64,000 nt of DNA from Myxococcus qinghaiensis (GTDB lineage: Bacteria; Myxococcota; Myxococcia; Myxococcales; Myxococcaceae). How positions within the stretch are numbered: position 1 is the stretch's first letter; each line of letters starts with the position of its first letter. Location of the stretch: NCBI RefSeq assembly GCF_024198215.1, contig NZ_JAKCFA010000002.1, positions 372,001 through 436,000 of the forward strand, written 5' to 3'. Both the position numbers and the translations under genes were made by a program. Of the stretch, positions 29,591 through 38,629 are shown in pieces. The notes under the pieces were generated by a model. The model saw only the letters and a program-made list of their open reading frames with translations. It made no database searches and was not told the DNA's origin.

Positions 29591-31879
29591 TCAGACCAGG
29601 ATGAGCTCCTCTTCGCCGTCCAGCGAGCTCAAGGTGCCGGAGAGATGACTCCCGAGCACCTGCTCCGTGCGGCGAAGGCGCTCGTCGCTCAACTCGGAGA
29701 TGAGCACGAGGATCTGCGGGTGGCTGGAGATGAGCGCGTCGAAGTCCTCGCGCGGCAGCCGCAGCAGCGTGGTGTGGCGCGCGGCCGTCACCGTCGCGGT
29801 GGCCGGCGTCTTCTGGAGGAGGGAGATTTCACCGAACAGGTCCCCTTCCTTCAGTCGCGTCAGCAGGTGCCCGTCCTTGTGCACCTCCACCTCGCCCGAT
29901 AGCAGGACGTAGAGGCCGTCGGTCTGGTCGCCATCCCGGATGATGACTTCACCGCGCTCGATGTCGCGGGCGCGGAAGCGCTCCACCAGGGTGCGGCGGT
30001 CCTTCCGGTTGAAGGGGCGGAACAGCGCCGAGGTGTTCATCACGTTGGTGAGCAGGCGCTGCCGCACGAACTTCCTCAGGGCCGCGGCCACCTGGGGGTG
30101 ACTTCGCGAGAGCGAGGTGAGGACGAGCGCGGAGATTTCGAGCAACTGCGTGTCCTCGGTGCCGGCCTCGACGGACGCGGTGCGCGGGGCTCCGGACAGG
30201 ATGGCCATCTCGCCGAAGAACGCTCCGCCCTCCAGCGTGGCCAGGTCGACGCGGCGGCCGGACTCGGTCCGGAAGACGCGCACCTGTCCTTCGCAGATGA
30301 CGTAGAAGGCGTCGCCGTGGCTGCCCTGGTCGATGATGCGCTCGCCGAGGGTGAAGCGGCGCAAGGGGCAGCGCTCGAACAGCTCGATGAAGGCGTCGCG
30401 AGGCAGGTCCGAGAACAGCGGGATGGTGGGAAGCGCGTCCAGCGAGGGCACGTCGCTGACGACTTCCTCGGTGAGACTGAAGACCTCTTCTTCATCTGCT
30501 CCCGCGATGACCTCGGCGCGCTGATTCAGCCCGGACTGGGCGGCCAATTCGACGGCGTGGAGCAGGGAGTCGGCTTCCATCTCCAGCTCGGTGAAGGACG
30601 ACGGGCTCGGCGGCACCGCGCGCAGTGAGGCGCCGAGCTCTCGCGACACTTCCCGGAAGGGCACGGCCGTGGCGCCCGCGTGAGGCGTGGCTTCCGCGCG
30701 GCGGGGACGCAAGCCCGGAGGTGCGGAGGGAGGGTCGATGACCATCGGCGTCCGAGGCGCCTCAGCCGAATCCGCCGAGCCCAGCTCTCCGATGGGTGAA
30801 GAGAGCGCCTTCCACTTGCCGCTCGGCGAGCGCGGGGACAACGCGTCCACGTTCGACGCGGCGGGAGTCTCCGGCACGGGAGGACGAACCCGCTGTGTGG
30901 CACCCCGTGGCGCGAGTCCGGGTGGCAGCGAGGTGCCGTTGCCGTCACGCGCGCTGATGACGGTGGTCCCAGTGGGAATCGACGCAGGCGCGCTTGGCGA
31001 AGGAGTGACGAGGGTCCCGGCGGGAGCCGAGGGAGAGCCGGGCGCATCCGCACGCGTGACAGAAGTCCCGGCGAGACCTGTGCCGACAGTCGCTGATGTG
31101 CCGGGTGCACTCGCACTCGAGACGGGAGTTCCGACGAGACCCGTGCCGACACTCGTGGGCGAGCCTTGCGTCCCAGCACTCGTAACGGGAGCACTGACGG
31201 GAATCGCCGCGACACTCGCGGACGGTGACGACTCCGACTCGCCCAGCGCGATGTCGAAGCCCTCGTGCTCCTCGGCCGAGGAAGCGGAGGAGTCGGCGTC
31301 CGTGAGCCCCATGCTCACGGAGTGGACGACCTCTTCCGATGTCTCGACGGAGCCCGGAGTGGGGGCGTCGTCGTCCACGGACAGCGCCAGCTCCGCGGGC
31401 AGCTCGGCGGAGAGATTGACGGCGCCCTCCCCTGCCTCCAGCGCCGTCGGGGCCTCGGCATGCACCGGCGCGGACCCGGCGGCCACGGGAGCGGGACGCT
31501 CGGGGGGCGGCGGCGCGGAGAGTGCGCTCGTCATCGGCCCGCGAGCCCGTGCCCCCGCCGGCGTTCCCCGACGTGCGTACAGGTTCGCCAGCATCTGCTG
31601 GACGCCCTGGTGGCTGGGGTCCAGCTCCAGGATGAGCTTGCTCGCGGCGATGGCGCGCGGGAGGAAGCCCTCCTTCGCGAAGCCCTCGGCGGCGGACTGG
31701 TACGCGGCGATGGCGCGCGCGCGCTCACCCGCCTTGGCCCAGGCATCCCCCGTGCGCAGCCGCGACTGGTGGTCCTTCGGGTCGAGCTTGCAGAAGTCCT
31801 CGTACAGCTCCGCGGCTTTGGAGAAGCGGCCCTTGGTGAAGGCTTCAGCGGCCCTGTCCTTGAGCTTGCGCGCCTCCAT
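29591..31879 (-). CDS. TPR protein with two cyclic-nucleotide-binding domains
   Basis: 762 residues. The ATG at 31879 has GGGGGAG upstream and shares one base with the stop of the preceding HEAT gene (TGATG), so translation is probably coupled. Residues 1-115 form TPR helices (KGRFSKAAELYEDFCKLDP). Residues 116-450 are Ser/Pro/Thr/Ala-rich and disordered. Two CRP-type cNMP domains follow. The first has the cassette FGEMAILSGAPRTASVEA with the phosphate-binding Arg. The second, FGEISLLQKTPATATVTA, has Ala in that position and may not bind cNMP. There is no DNA-binding or kinase domain, so the output is likely through protein contacts. Confidence 0.82.
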   Translation of the reverse strand: MEARKLKDRAAEAFTKGRFSKAAELYEDFCKLDPKDHQSRLRTGDAWAKAGERARAIAAYQSAAEGFAKEGFLPRAIAASKLILELDPSHQGVQQMLANLYARRGTPAGARARGPMTSALSAPPPPERPAPVAAGSAPVHAEAPTALEAGEGAVNLSAELPAELALSVDDDAPTPGSVETSEEVVHSVSMGLTDADSSASSAEEHEGFDIALGESESSPSASVAAIPVSAPVTSAGTQGSPTSVGTGLVGTPVSSASAPGTSATVGTGLAGTSVTRADAPGSPSAPAGTLVTPSPSAPASIPTGTTVISARDGNGTSLPPGLAPRGATQRVRPPVPETPAASNVDALSPRSPSGKWKALSSPIGELGSADSAEAPRTPMVIDPPSAPPGLRPRRAEATPHAGATAVPFREVSRELGASLRAVPPSPSSFTELEMEADSLLHAVELAAQSGLNQRAEVIAGADEEEVFSLTEEVVSDVPSLDALPTIPLFSDLPRDAFIELFERCPLRRFTLGERIIDQGSHGDAFYVICEGQVRVFRTESGRRVDLATLEGGAFFGEMAILSGAPRTASVEAGTEDTQLLEISALVLTSLSRSHPQVAAALRKFVRQRLLTNVMNTSALFRPFNRKDRRTLVERFRARDIERGEVIIRDGDQTDGLYVLLSGEVEVHKDGHLLTRLKEGDLFGEISLLQKTPATATVTAARHTTLLRLPREDFDALISSHPQILVLISELSDERLRRTEQVLGSHLSGTLSSLDGEEELILV

Positions 31880-34002
31880 CACCTGGCTCCCCCGGCGGCG
31901 GTGCCACCCTTCTCCAGCGCCGCCCCCGCCGCGTCCCGCACGGTGCGGAAGTAGTCGCTCTTGAGCGCATCCAGCGACTCACCCTGGTTCGTCGCCCCCA
32001 TGCGCTTGAGCGCCGTGGCCGCCGCCGAGCGAATCTCCGGCAGGTCGTGGAACAAGTCCCTCGACACCACCTCCGCCGCCTGCGCGTCACCGAGCGTCCC
32101 GAGCGCCAGCAGCACATCCCGGCGCGCGACGCTGTTCGTCTCGTCCAGGGCCTTGATGAGCGTGGGCACGGCCTCCTTCGACTGGATGCGCCCGAGCAGC
32201 CCCGCCGCGAGCGCGGCCTCCGGGCCCCCTTCCGTCACCACCGTCTGGAGGACCTCGGACGCAGAGGCGGGCACACCCGAGCCCCGCGTCAACGCATCCA
32301 GCACCAGCAGCTTCTCTCCGCCCATCTTCGGCAGCAGCTCCACCAGCGCGGCCTGCCCCTCGGGCCCCGACTCGGCGAGGGCCTGCGCCAGCGCCTTCTG
32401 GAGGTCTCTCTCGGGCTCCAGCATCCCCTCACGCGCGACGGCCACGCCCTCGGCGCCCAGGTGCGTCAGGCCCACCAGCGCGGCGGTGCGCAGGGGGATG
32501 CTCGAGTCCTGGCTGTACCCCTTGAGCAGCTCCAGCGCGCCCGGCGCCCGAAGCGTTCCCAATGAGCGCAGCAGCGTCGCGAGCGGCACCAGGCGCTCCG
32601 CCTCCACGTCATCGAACAGCTCCGTGGGCACGCGAGGCTTGACCACCGGACGGCCGGAGGCGCGAGCCCGCTGCGCGTTGAGCGCCTTCACGCGCTCGAA
32701 GAGCGAAGCATGGCGAGCCACCCGCTCGTCCCCGGCCTGACCATGCACATGCGGAGAAGCGGACGGCGCCGACGGGTCGAACTCCGCCGAGTAGTTCTCC
32801 GGCAGCTTCTGGCTGACCCAGTCGGTGCGCAGTGCCTCCAGTCCCTTGGCCTCCTGCTCGTAGAGCTTCTGGAGCTGCGGCACCACGGACGCGTCGCCCA
32901 CGGCGGTGACGGCCTCCACCGCGAGCAGGCGCAGCGTGGCGTCGTTCTGGTTGAGCCACGGCGTCACCTTCGGCAGCAGCGGCAGCGCCGTGGGACCCAG
33001 CCCGAGGACGGCTTGCAGACCGCTCGCGGCGGTGGCGGGACGTGCCAGGCGCTCTCCGATGGGGTCCAGCGGACAGCCGCCTCGTGAGCGCATCGCCCTG
33101 CCCGCGGCGAGCGCCTCGGCCGGCGCGCCATCGAGGGTGACGGCGCACAGCGCGGTGTCCGTCTCCGGCGTGCGCGGGAAGGACAGGATGGCGTCCATGG
33201 CCATGGGGCTCACGGCGCTCTTCTCCACCGCCACGGCCTGCAGACGAGGCGCGGCGGCAGGGTCCTGCAGTTTCATCAGCGCGATGATCGCGGACTCGCG
33301 CAGCTCGGGGAAGCTCTCGTCCAGGAGCAGGGCGATGGCGCCCACCGCGCGCTTGTCACCGGCATCGCCCAGGCCCCGCACCGCCGCGGCGGCGAGGATG
33401 ACCTGACTGTCGCGGACCAGGGGCAACAGGCGATTGACGGCCTCGGGACGACCGCTCTTGCCAAGCTCCTCGGCGGCGCCCACCCGCTCGGGCAGCGCTC
33501 CCTCGGTGAGCGTGAGCAGGTTGCGGTCCCACTGCCCCTTGGCCTCGGCGGCGACGACCTCCGCCATGGCGCCGGGGACGTTGGCGTTCTTCAGGGCCTG
33601 GACGATGACCTGACGGGTGGCGCGGCCTCGGCGCCCGTACTGGAGCGTGAGGTAGGCCTTGGCCTTGTCGTTCTTGACCTTGGAGAGCGCCATGGCGGCG
33701 CGGCCCTGGACCTCCTCGTCGGAGTCCTCCAGGAGCTCGCCGAGCAGGTCCACCACGCGGGGGTCCTGACTCTCCCCCAGCGCGACGGCGGCCTCGGCGC
33801 GGACGATGGCGGCCAGGTCCTTGGCCGCTCGAGTGAAGAGGACGAGGTCGTCCGGATTGCCTTGCCCGGCGAGCTTCTTCACCGCCAGGGCGCGGACCTC
33901 CGGACGAGGACTCTGGAGATCCGCGAGGAGCTGGTCCCGGCTGCCATTGCAACCGAGGACCAGGACCAGCATGAGGAGGAATGAGCGCGTGCCGGTTCGC
34001 AT
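31879..34002 (-). CDS. HEAT-repeat lipoprotein
   Basis: 707 residues. A signal peptide with lipobox VLGC (Cys at about 18) is followed almost entirely by HEAT-like helical pairs, for example LVLFTRAAKDLAAIVRAEAA, GAIALLLDESFPELRESAII, and near the end ALGTLGDAQAAEVVSRDLFH. A less regular segment around residues 400-440 (SAEFDPSAPSASPHVHGQAG) may be a loop. It is probably a large solenoid scaffold tethered to a membrane; no enzymatic motif is seen. It forms a translationally coupled pair with the TPR/dual-cNMP gene, and a terminator-like hairpin separates it from the pseudouridine-synthase gene upstream. Confidence 0.78.
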   Translation of the reverse strand: MRTGTRSFLLMLVLVLGCNGSRDQLLADLQSPRPEVRALAVKKLAGQGNPDDLVLFTRAAKDLAAIVRAEAAVALGESQDPRVVDLLGELLEDSDEEVQGRAAMALSKVKNDKAKAYLTLQYGRRGRATRQVIVQALKNANVPGAMAEVVAAEAKGQWDRNLLTLTEGALPERVGAAEELGKSGRPEAVNRLLPLVRDSQVILAAAAVRGLGDAGDKRAVGAIALLLDESFPELRESAIIALMKLQDPAAAPRLQAVAVEKSAVSPMAMDAILSFPRTPETDTALCAVTLDGAPAEALAAGRAMRSRGGCPLDPIGERLARPATAASGLQAVLGLGPTALPLLPKVTPWLNQNDATLRLLAVEAVTAVGDASVVPQLQKLYEQEAKGLEALRTDWVSQKLPENYSAEFDPSAPSASPHVHGQAGDERVARHASLFERVKALNAQRARASGRPVVKPRVPTELFDDVEAERLVPLATLLRSLGTLRAPGALELLKGYSQDSSIPLRTAALVGLTHLGAEGVAVAREGMLEPERDLQKALAQALAESGPEGQAALVELLPKMGGEKLLVLDALTRGSGVPASASEVLQTVVTEGGPEAALAAGLLGRIQSKEAVPTLIKALDETNSVARRDVLLALGTLGDAQAAEVVSRDLFHDLPEIRSAAATALKRMGATNQGESLDALKSDYFRTVRDAAGAALEKGGTAAGGAR

Positions 34003-34034
34003 CGGTCTCCGGTAAGGCGAACGGTGGAAAAGTC

Positions 34035-34063
34035 GCAGGGGGTTATATCAACGACCCCCCTGC
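34035..34063 (-). terminator. Hairpin terminator after the pseudouridine synthase gene
   Basis: Read on the minus strand, GCAGGGGG pairs with CCCCCTGC around an 11-13-base loop and is followed by GACTTTTCC, a short T run. It lies 24 bases after the pseudouridine synthase stop and before the HEAT lipoprotein start, which fits an intrinsic terminator separating the two units. Confidence 0.6.
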
Positions 34064-34086
34064 CGCCCAATCCGCTGTGGTGTGTG

Positions 34087-36597
34087 TCAGTAAGGCCGGC
34101 GAGGACCCTTGGAAGGTGAGCCCGCCCGTCCCTTGAACCCCTCGGACTTGCGGGCGCCTTCGGGGGCGAGGCCCCGGGAGCCGCCGCGGACGACCCGCTC
34201 ACGGGGGGCACCCTTGGCGTCGTAGGGCTTCCAGGCGCGCTCTTCCGACCGGCCGCCCGCTCCCCGAGGACCCTTGCCGCCCGGCTTCGCGCCGAAGCCG
34301 CCGCTGCGACCCCGAGGCGCGCGGCCTTCCGAGTCACGAGGCTTGCGATCGGAGCGACCCCGCGGAGCGCCCTTGTCTCCCCCGCTCCACTCGCGGCGAG
34401 CAGGACGACCCTCTCCACCCGAGGCGGGACGGCCCGCCCCGCGCGAAGCACCCGCGCCGAAGCGAGGACGACCCTCGCCGGCACCCGCGCCGAAGCGAGG
34501 ACGGCCTTCACCAGCGCCAGCGCCACGCGAAGCACCCGCGCCGAAGCGAGGACGACCCTCGCCAGCACCCGCGCCACGCGAGGCGGCCCCACCGAAGCGA
34601 GGACGACCCTCGCCAGCGGACTCACCACGGCCAGCACCACGCGAGGCAGCGCCACCGAAGCGAGGCTTGCCCTCACCGGCACCAGCGCCACGCGAAGCAC
34701 CCGCGCCGAAGCGAGGACGGCCCTCACCAGCGGACTCACCACGGTCCGCGCCACGCGAGGCAGCGCCACCGAAGCGAGGACGGCTCTCACCGTCGGCATC
34801 ACCACGCGCCGGACGAGCCGCTCCGCGAGCTGCACCCGCGCCGAAGCGAGGACGGCTCTCGCCGTCGGCATCACCACGACCCGCACCGCCGAAGCGAGGC
34901 TTGCCCTCACCACCGAAACGCGGCTTCGAGGCTCCGCCGAAGCGAGGCTTGTCCTCACCACCGAAGCGCGGCTTCGAGGCCCCGCCGAACCGAGGCTTGT
35001 CCTCACCACCGAAGCGCGGCTTCGAGGCCCCGCCGAAGCGCGGCTTGTCCTCACCACCGAAGCGAGGCTTGTCCTCACCACCGAAACGAGGCTTCGAAGC
35101 CCCGCCGAAACGAGGCTTGTCCTCACCGCCGAAGCGCGGCTTCGAGTCGCCGAAGCGGCCCTTGCCCTCGCCACCAAAACGGGGCTTCGAGTCACCGCCG
35201 AAGCGAGGCTTGCCCTCACCACCGAAACGCGGCTTCGACTCACCACCCGCGCTCCACTCCTTGCGCGCCGGGCGGCCCTCACCCGCGGCAGCGCTCCGAC
35301 GCGGACGCGGGCTGTCCTCCCCACCCGCGCTCCACTCCTTGCGCGCGGGACGACCCTCGCCGCCCTCGGCCGAACGACCGAAGCGCGAAGCGCCTCCAGC
35401 CGCCGGTGCACGACGCGCCGGACCGCGACCCGCGTCACCCTCGGCGCGAGGCCCACGCGAACGCGGCGAATCCTCACCACCCGCGCCCCACTCCTTGCGC
35501 GCGGGGCGACCCTCGCCACCCGCGGCCGAACGACCGAAGCGCGAAGCGCCCCCAGCCGCCGGTGCACGACGCGCCGGACGGTCCTCGTCGCCACCCGTGC
35601 GGCGCGCGCCACGACCCTCGGCGGCGGCCCCACGATCACGCCCGAAGCGAGCGAGCCCGGAGCCCCCATCCACCACGGGCTTCCACGCACTCCCCGCCGC
35701 GCCCCCGGCACGCGCCGGAGCCTTGCGAGCCGCACGCTCACCCGCCGCCTTCCGAGGCGCGGGAGCGTCATCATCCATGGACAGCTCGTCCTCGTCCGCC
35801 TCATTGAAGCCCGGCGCCGCACGCCCATGGCGCCGAGGCGGCAGCCGCAGCTCCGCCGTCGGAGGCGCGACACGGCCCTCGGCCACGTCGTTCAGCAGCT
35901 CGACCTCGGCCTTCTTCAGCGCACGCAGCGCTCCCGGCCGCAAGCCTTCCACGCCAATCCCCGCGTAGGCCGGACGGAACAGGCGCACCACCGGGTGCCC
36001 CACCGCCGCGCACAGCCGCTTGATGAGGTGAGGACGGCCCTCCGCCACGACAATCTTCAACCACGTGTTCTTCTCGGCGGACTCGAACACGCCCACCGAC
36101 ACCGGCGTGGCCATGCCGTCTTCCAGCCGCACGCCACCGCGCAGCTTGTCGAGCGTGGCGATGTCGGGCTCGCCCTTCACCTTCGCCAGATACGTGCGAG
36201 GCACCTGGAAGCTCGGGTGCGTCAGCTTGTGCGCCAGCGCGCCATCGTCCGTGAAGAGCAGCGCTCCCTCGGCGTCGTAGTCCAGGCGGCCCACCGGGAA
36301 CAGGCGCTTGCCCGTCTCCTCCAGGTAGTTGGCCACCGTCGGCCGACCCTGGGGATCCGACAGCGTCGTCACCACACCCACGGGCTTGTAGAGCAGGAAG
36401 TAAGAGGATTCATCAGGGGGGGTGACGAGCTTTCCGTCCACCGAGACCAGGTCCGTGCCCGGCTCCACTCGGCTCCCCAGCTCCGTCACCGTCGTGTTGT
36501 TCACGGCCACTCGGCCCGCGGTGATCAGCTCTTCTGCGTGCCGGCGCGAAGCAACTCCCGCGCGGGCCAGGTACTTCTGTAGTCGTTCTGCCGACAT
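34087..36597 (-). CDS. rluB: RluB/RsuA-type pseudouridine synthase with a giant repetitive disordered tail
   Basis: 836 residues from ATG 36597 (AGGGGAAG upstream; ATG 36615 also in frame). Residues 1-60 form an S4 RNA-binding domain (ERLQKYLARAGVASRRHAEE). The catalytic domain to about 240 has the RsuA/RluB motif GRLDYDAEGALLFTDDG with the catalytic Asp, and LLYKPVGVVTT. RluB modifies 23S rRNA near the peptidyl-transferase region. A normal enzyme is about 250-290 residues; here some 550 residues of Gly/Arg/Lys/Ser-rich sequence follow, with about 22 PRFG motifs and other longer repeats. It is downstream of scpA-scpB, a widely conserved order. Confidence 0.88.
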   Translation of the reverse strand: MSAERLQKYLARAGVASRRHAEELITAGRVAVNNTTVTELGSRVEPGTDLVSVDGKLVTPPDESSYFLLYKPVGVVTTLSDPQGRPTVANYLEETGKRLFPVGRLDYDAEGALLFTDDGALAHKLTHPSFQVPRTYLAKVKGEPDIATLDKLRGGVRLEDGMATPVSVGVFESAEKNTWLKIVVAEGRPHLIKRLCAAVGHPVVRLFRPAYAGIGVEGLRPGALRALKKAEVELLNDVAEGRVAPPTAELRLPPRRHGRAAPGFNEADEDELSMDDDAPAPRKAAGERAARKAPARAGGAAGSAWKPVVDGGSGLARFGRDRGAAAEGRGARRTGGDEDRPARRAPAAGGASRFGRSAAGGEGRPARKEWGAGGEDSPRSRGPRAEGDAGRGPARRAPAAGGASRFGRSAEGGEGRPARKEWSAGGEDSPRPRRSAAAGEGRPARKEWSAGGESKPRFGGEGKPRFGGDSKPRFGGEGKGRFGDSKPRFGGEDKPRFGGASKPRFGGEDKPRFGGEDKPRFGGASKPRFGGEDKPRFGGASKPRFGGEDKPRFGGASKPRFGGEGKPRFGGAGRGDADGESRPRFGAGAARGAARPARGDADGESRPRFGGAASRGADRGESAGEGRPRFGAGASRGAGAGEGKPRFGGAASRGAGRGESAGEGRPRFGGAASRGAGAGEGRPRFGAGASRGAGAGEGRPRFGAGAGEGRPRFGAGASRGAGRPASGGEGRPARREWSGGDKGAPRGRSDRKPRDSEGRAPRGRSGGFGAKPGGKGPRGAGGRSEERAWKPYDAKGAPRERVVRGGSRGLAPEGARKSEGFKGRAGSPSKGPRRPY
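34440..35240 (-). repeat. PRFGG-coding tandem repeat array
   Basis: In-frame degenerate tandem repeats within the pseudouridine synthase gene. The part near 34890-35240 is a near-regular 24-bp unit coding KPRFGG plus two variable residues (ED, AS, EG or DS). The part near 34440-34890 is a looser, longer unit mixing PRFG with GASRGAG. A second set of longer repeats (around 35250-35580) codes KEWSAGGEDSPR and RRAPAAGGASRFGRSA. All repeats keep the reading frame, so they are protein-level, not intergenic. Confidence 0.85.
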
Positions 36598-36624
36598 TAC
36601 TTCCCCTTCTTCCATTGCTGCCCG

Positions 36625-37611
36625 TCACTCGGGCTTCGGCCCCTCGGCGCCCGTCTCGGGCTTCGGGGGCGTGTCCAGGACGCTGGAGCTGGCCTTCTGT
36701 GTCCGCTCAGCCGCCTCGATGGCGTGTTCCAGGTCCTCAAGCGCCGCCTCGCTGGCCGCCGCGTTCTTCTCCATCCGCTTCGTGAATCCCGGGTCCGATA
36801 GCGCTTCCACCGTTCCCGCTGCCACCGGCGCCGGTCGTACTTCTTTCTCCACGATTTCGCGATGCTCCTGCGTGAGTTCGTGGAATTCCCGCAGCGTGGG
36901 CAGCGCTGACAGGTCCTTCAAGGCGAAGAACTCCAGGAATTCTCGAGTAGTCCCATAGAGGATGGGGCGCCCCACCTCTTCGCGTTTGCCCAGGATTTTC
37001 ACCAGCTTGCGATCGATCAACGCCTTGAGGACGGCGCCGCAATCCACCCCGCGGATATCCTCCAGCTCCGGCCGGGTGACTGGCTGCCGGTAGGCGATGA
37101 TGGCCAGGGTCTCCACGGCCGCGCGGGTGAGTCGCTGGGGCTTCACCCGCAGGTAGCGCCGGACATACTCGCCCGAGTGCGGGTCCGTGCGGAACTGCCA
37201 GCCCCCCGCCACTTCGTACAGGACGATGCCGCTGATGCCGTCCCGGTGGACGCCGGAGAGCTGGTTGAGGGCCTCGGCGATGAGCTCCTGCTGGATGCCG
37301 GTGGCCTGCCACAGCTCGTCCACGGACAGGGGCCGCTCCGCGACGAAGAGCACGCTCTCCACCACGGTGCGGATGCGGTCCGTGGACAGCTTGCGGCTCT
37401 TCGTGATGAGCTTCTCGAAGGAGGTCTCCAGGTCCGGCGTGACGCCGTCCTGGTCCTCCTCGATGGCCGCGGCTTCGACTTCGTCCAGCTCATCCGCCAG
37501 CCCGGGCCCGGTGACGGCGGCCAGCTCCTCCTCGGAGAACGGACTGGGACCTCCGGACGCGACTGGGACCTCCTCGTCCGAGTCACGGGGGCCTTTCCTA
37601 CCGGTAGTCAC
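36625..37611 (-). CDS. scpB: Segregation and condensation protein B
   Basis: 328 residues from GTG 37611, chosen because further upstream the frame runs through scpA out of frame. It overlaps the end of scpA by 14 bases, the usual coupled arrangement. ScpB forms dimers that bind ScpA and the SMC complex in chromosome condensation. The two winged-helix domains are recognisable: VVESVLFVAERPLSVDELWQ and LAIIAYRQPVTRPELEDIRG, followed by LIDRKLVKILGKREEVGRP. Acidic extensions of about 85 residues at the N-terminus and about 65 at the C-terminus make it longer than the common 180-200-residue forms. Confidence 0.92.
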   Translation of the reverse strand: MTTGRKGPRDSDEEVPVASGGPSPFSEEELAAVTGPGLADELDEVEAAAIEEDQDGVTPDLETSFEKLITKSRKLSTDRIRTVVESVLFVAERPLSVDELWQATGIQQELIAEALNQLSGVHRDGISGIVLYEVAGGWQFRTDPHSGEYVRRYLRVKPQRLTRAAVETLAIIAYRQPVTRPELEDIRGVDCGAVLKALIDRKLVKILGKREEVGRPILYGTTREFLEFFALKDLSALPTLREFHELTQEHREIVEKEVRPAPVAAGTVEALSDPGFTKRMEKNAAASEAALEDLEHAIEAAERTQKASSSVLDTPPKPETGAEGPKPE

Positions 37612-38467
37612 TCTCGTCGACCTCCGTGGGGACCAAGCGCTCCAGGGCGTCCCCGTTGGGCAACAACAGGATGGGGCCGAGCGGCTCGTCCTGTACCACA
37701 CGGATGAGCCGGCGTTTGACCATCTCCAGGATGGCCAGGAAGGTGATGACGATTTCCTGGCGCGTCGGCGTCGTTTCCTCGGTGAACAGGCTCTCGAAGA
37801 GGACCTGTCCATGGGGGTGCAGGCGCTGGGCGATGCGGAGGATGGCCTCCGAGAGCGTCACCCGCTCGCGCACCACCTCGTGCTGCACCTTGGGCTGCAG
37901 GCGCTCCAGCACCCGGTCCAACGCCTCGATGAGCTTGAGGACGCTGAACTCCTGGAGGCCCACCTCCTCTTCGGGGATGGGCACGGCCTCCACCGGCACG
38001 CTGCGCGCGAAGACGTCTCGGCCGAGGATGTCCTGCATGGCCATGTGCTCGGCGGCGTCCTTGTACTTCTGATACTCGAGCAGCCGCCGCACCAGCTCCG
38101 CGCGCGGGTCCTCCGGCTCCTCCACCGCTGCCAGGGCCTCGCCGCCCTCGGGCACGGCCACCGCGTCCTGACGCGGCAGCAGCATGCGGCTCTTCAAGTG
38201 GGCCAACGTGGACGCCATCACCAGGAACTCCCCGGCGATGTCCAGGTTGATCTCCCGCATCCGCTCCAGGTGCTCCAGGTACTTCTCGGTGATGAGCGCC
38301 AGCGGGATGTCGAAGATGTCGACCCGATGCTCCTTGATGAGATGGAGCAGCAGGTCCAGCGGCCCTTCGAAATTGGGCAGCGCGACGCGGAAGGCGTCGC
38401 CCGGGGTGAGGGGCAATTCGCCGTCGCGGTGGCCCTCATCGGCCGAAGTGGGACGGCCGTCACTCAC
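37598..38467 (-). CDS. scpA: Segregation and condensation protein A
   Basis: 289 residues from GTG 38467. It is the kleisin subunit of the bacterial SMC-ScpAB condensin. The N-terminal kleisin signature is clear: FEGPLDLLLHLIKEHRVDIF, then LEHLERMREINLDIAGEFLV and ASTLAHLKSRMLLPR. The C-terminal winged helix (FLAILEMVKRRLIRVVQDEP) contacts the SMC head. It is first of scpA-scpB-rluB, with trpS 162 bp upstream in the same orientation. Confidence 0.93.
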   Translation of the reverse strand: MSDGRPTSADEGHRDGELPLTPGDAFRVALPNFEGPLDLLLHLIKEHRVDIFDIPLALITEKYLEHLERMREINLDIAGEFLVMASTLAHLKSRMLLPRQDAVAVPEGGEALAAVEEPEDPRAELVRRLLEYQKYKDAAEHMAMQDILGRDVFARSVPVEAVPIPEEEVGLQEFSVLKLIEALDRVLERLQPKVQHEVVRERVTLSEAILRIAQRLHPHGQVLFESLFTEETTPTRQEIVITFLAILEMVKRRLIRVVQDEPLGPILLLPNGDALERLVPTEVDESDYR

Positions 38468-38629
38468 CGGCGGAACCTGGCTGTCCTTCTGGCTTTCGGT
38501 GGCGGCTCGTCATCACGCAAGGGCTCAAATCCGCCGGCCTCGAGCGCGAGCCGGGGGACACACCTCCTTAACAGTGGCTTTCAGGTGGGTCAAACAAACG
38601 GCGGTAAACACCCGTTCAGGCCCAGGACC

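Noticed and set aside
34440-35580. CRISPR-like regular repeats
   Set aside because: Units are contiguous, lack unique spacers and keep the reading frame of the pseudouridine synthase.
34274-35968. 564-residue open frame on the plus strand
   Set aside because: It is the complement of the repetitive GC-rich tail of the pseudouridine synthase; composition is Pro/Arg/Ser noise with no start signal.
36625-37812. ScpB with a 67-residue longer N-terminus
   Set aside because: The extension runs inside scpA out of frame and is Arg/Ser/Trp-rich without similarity; GTG 37611 gives the usual scpA-scpB overlap.
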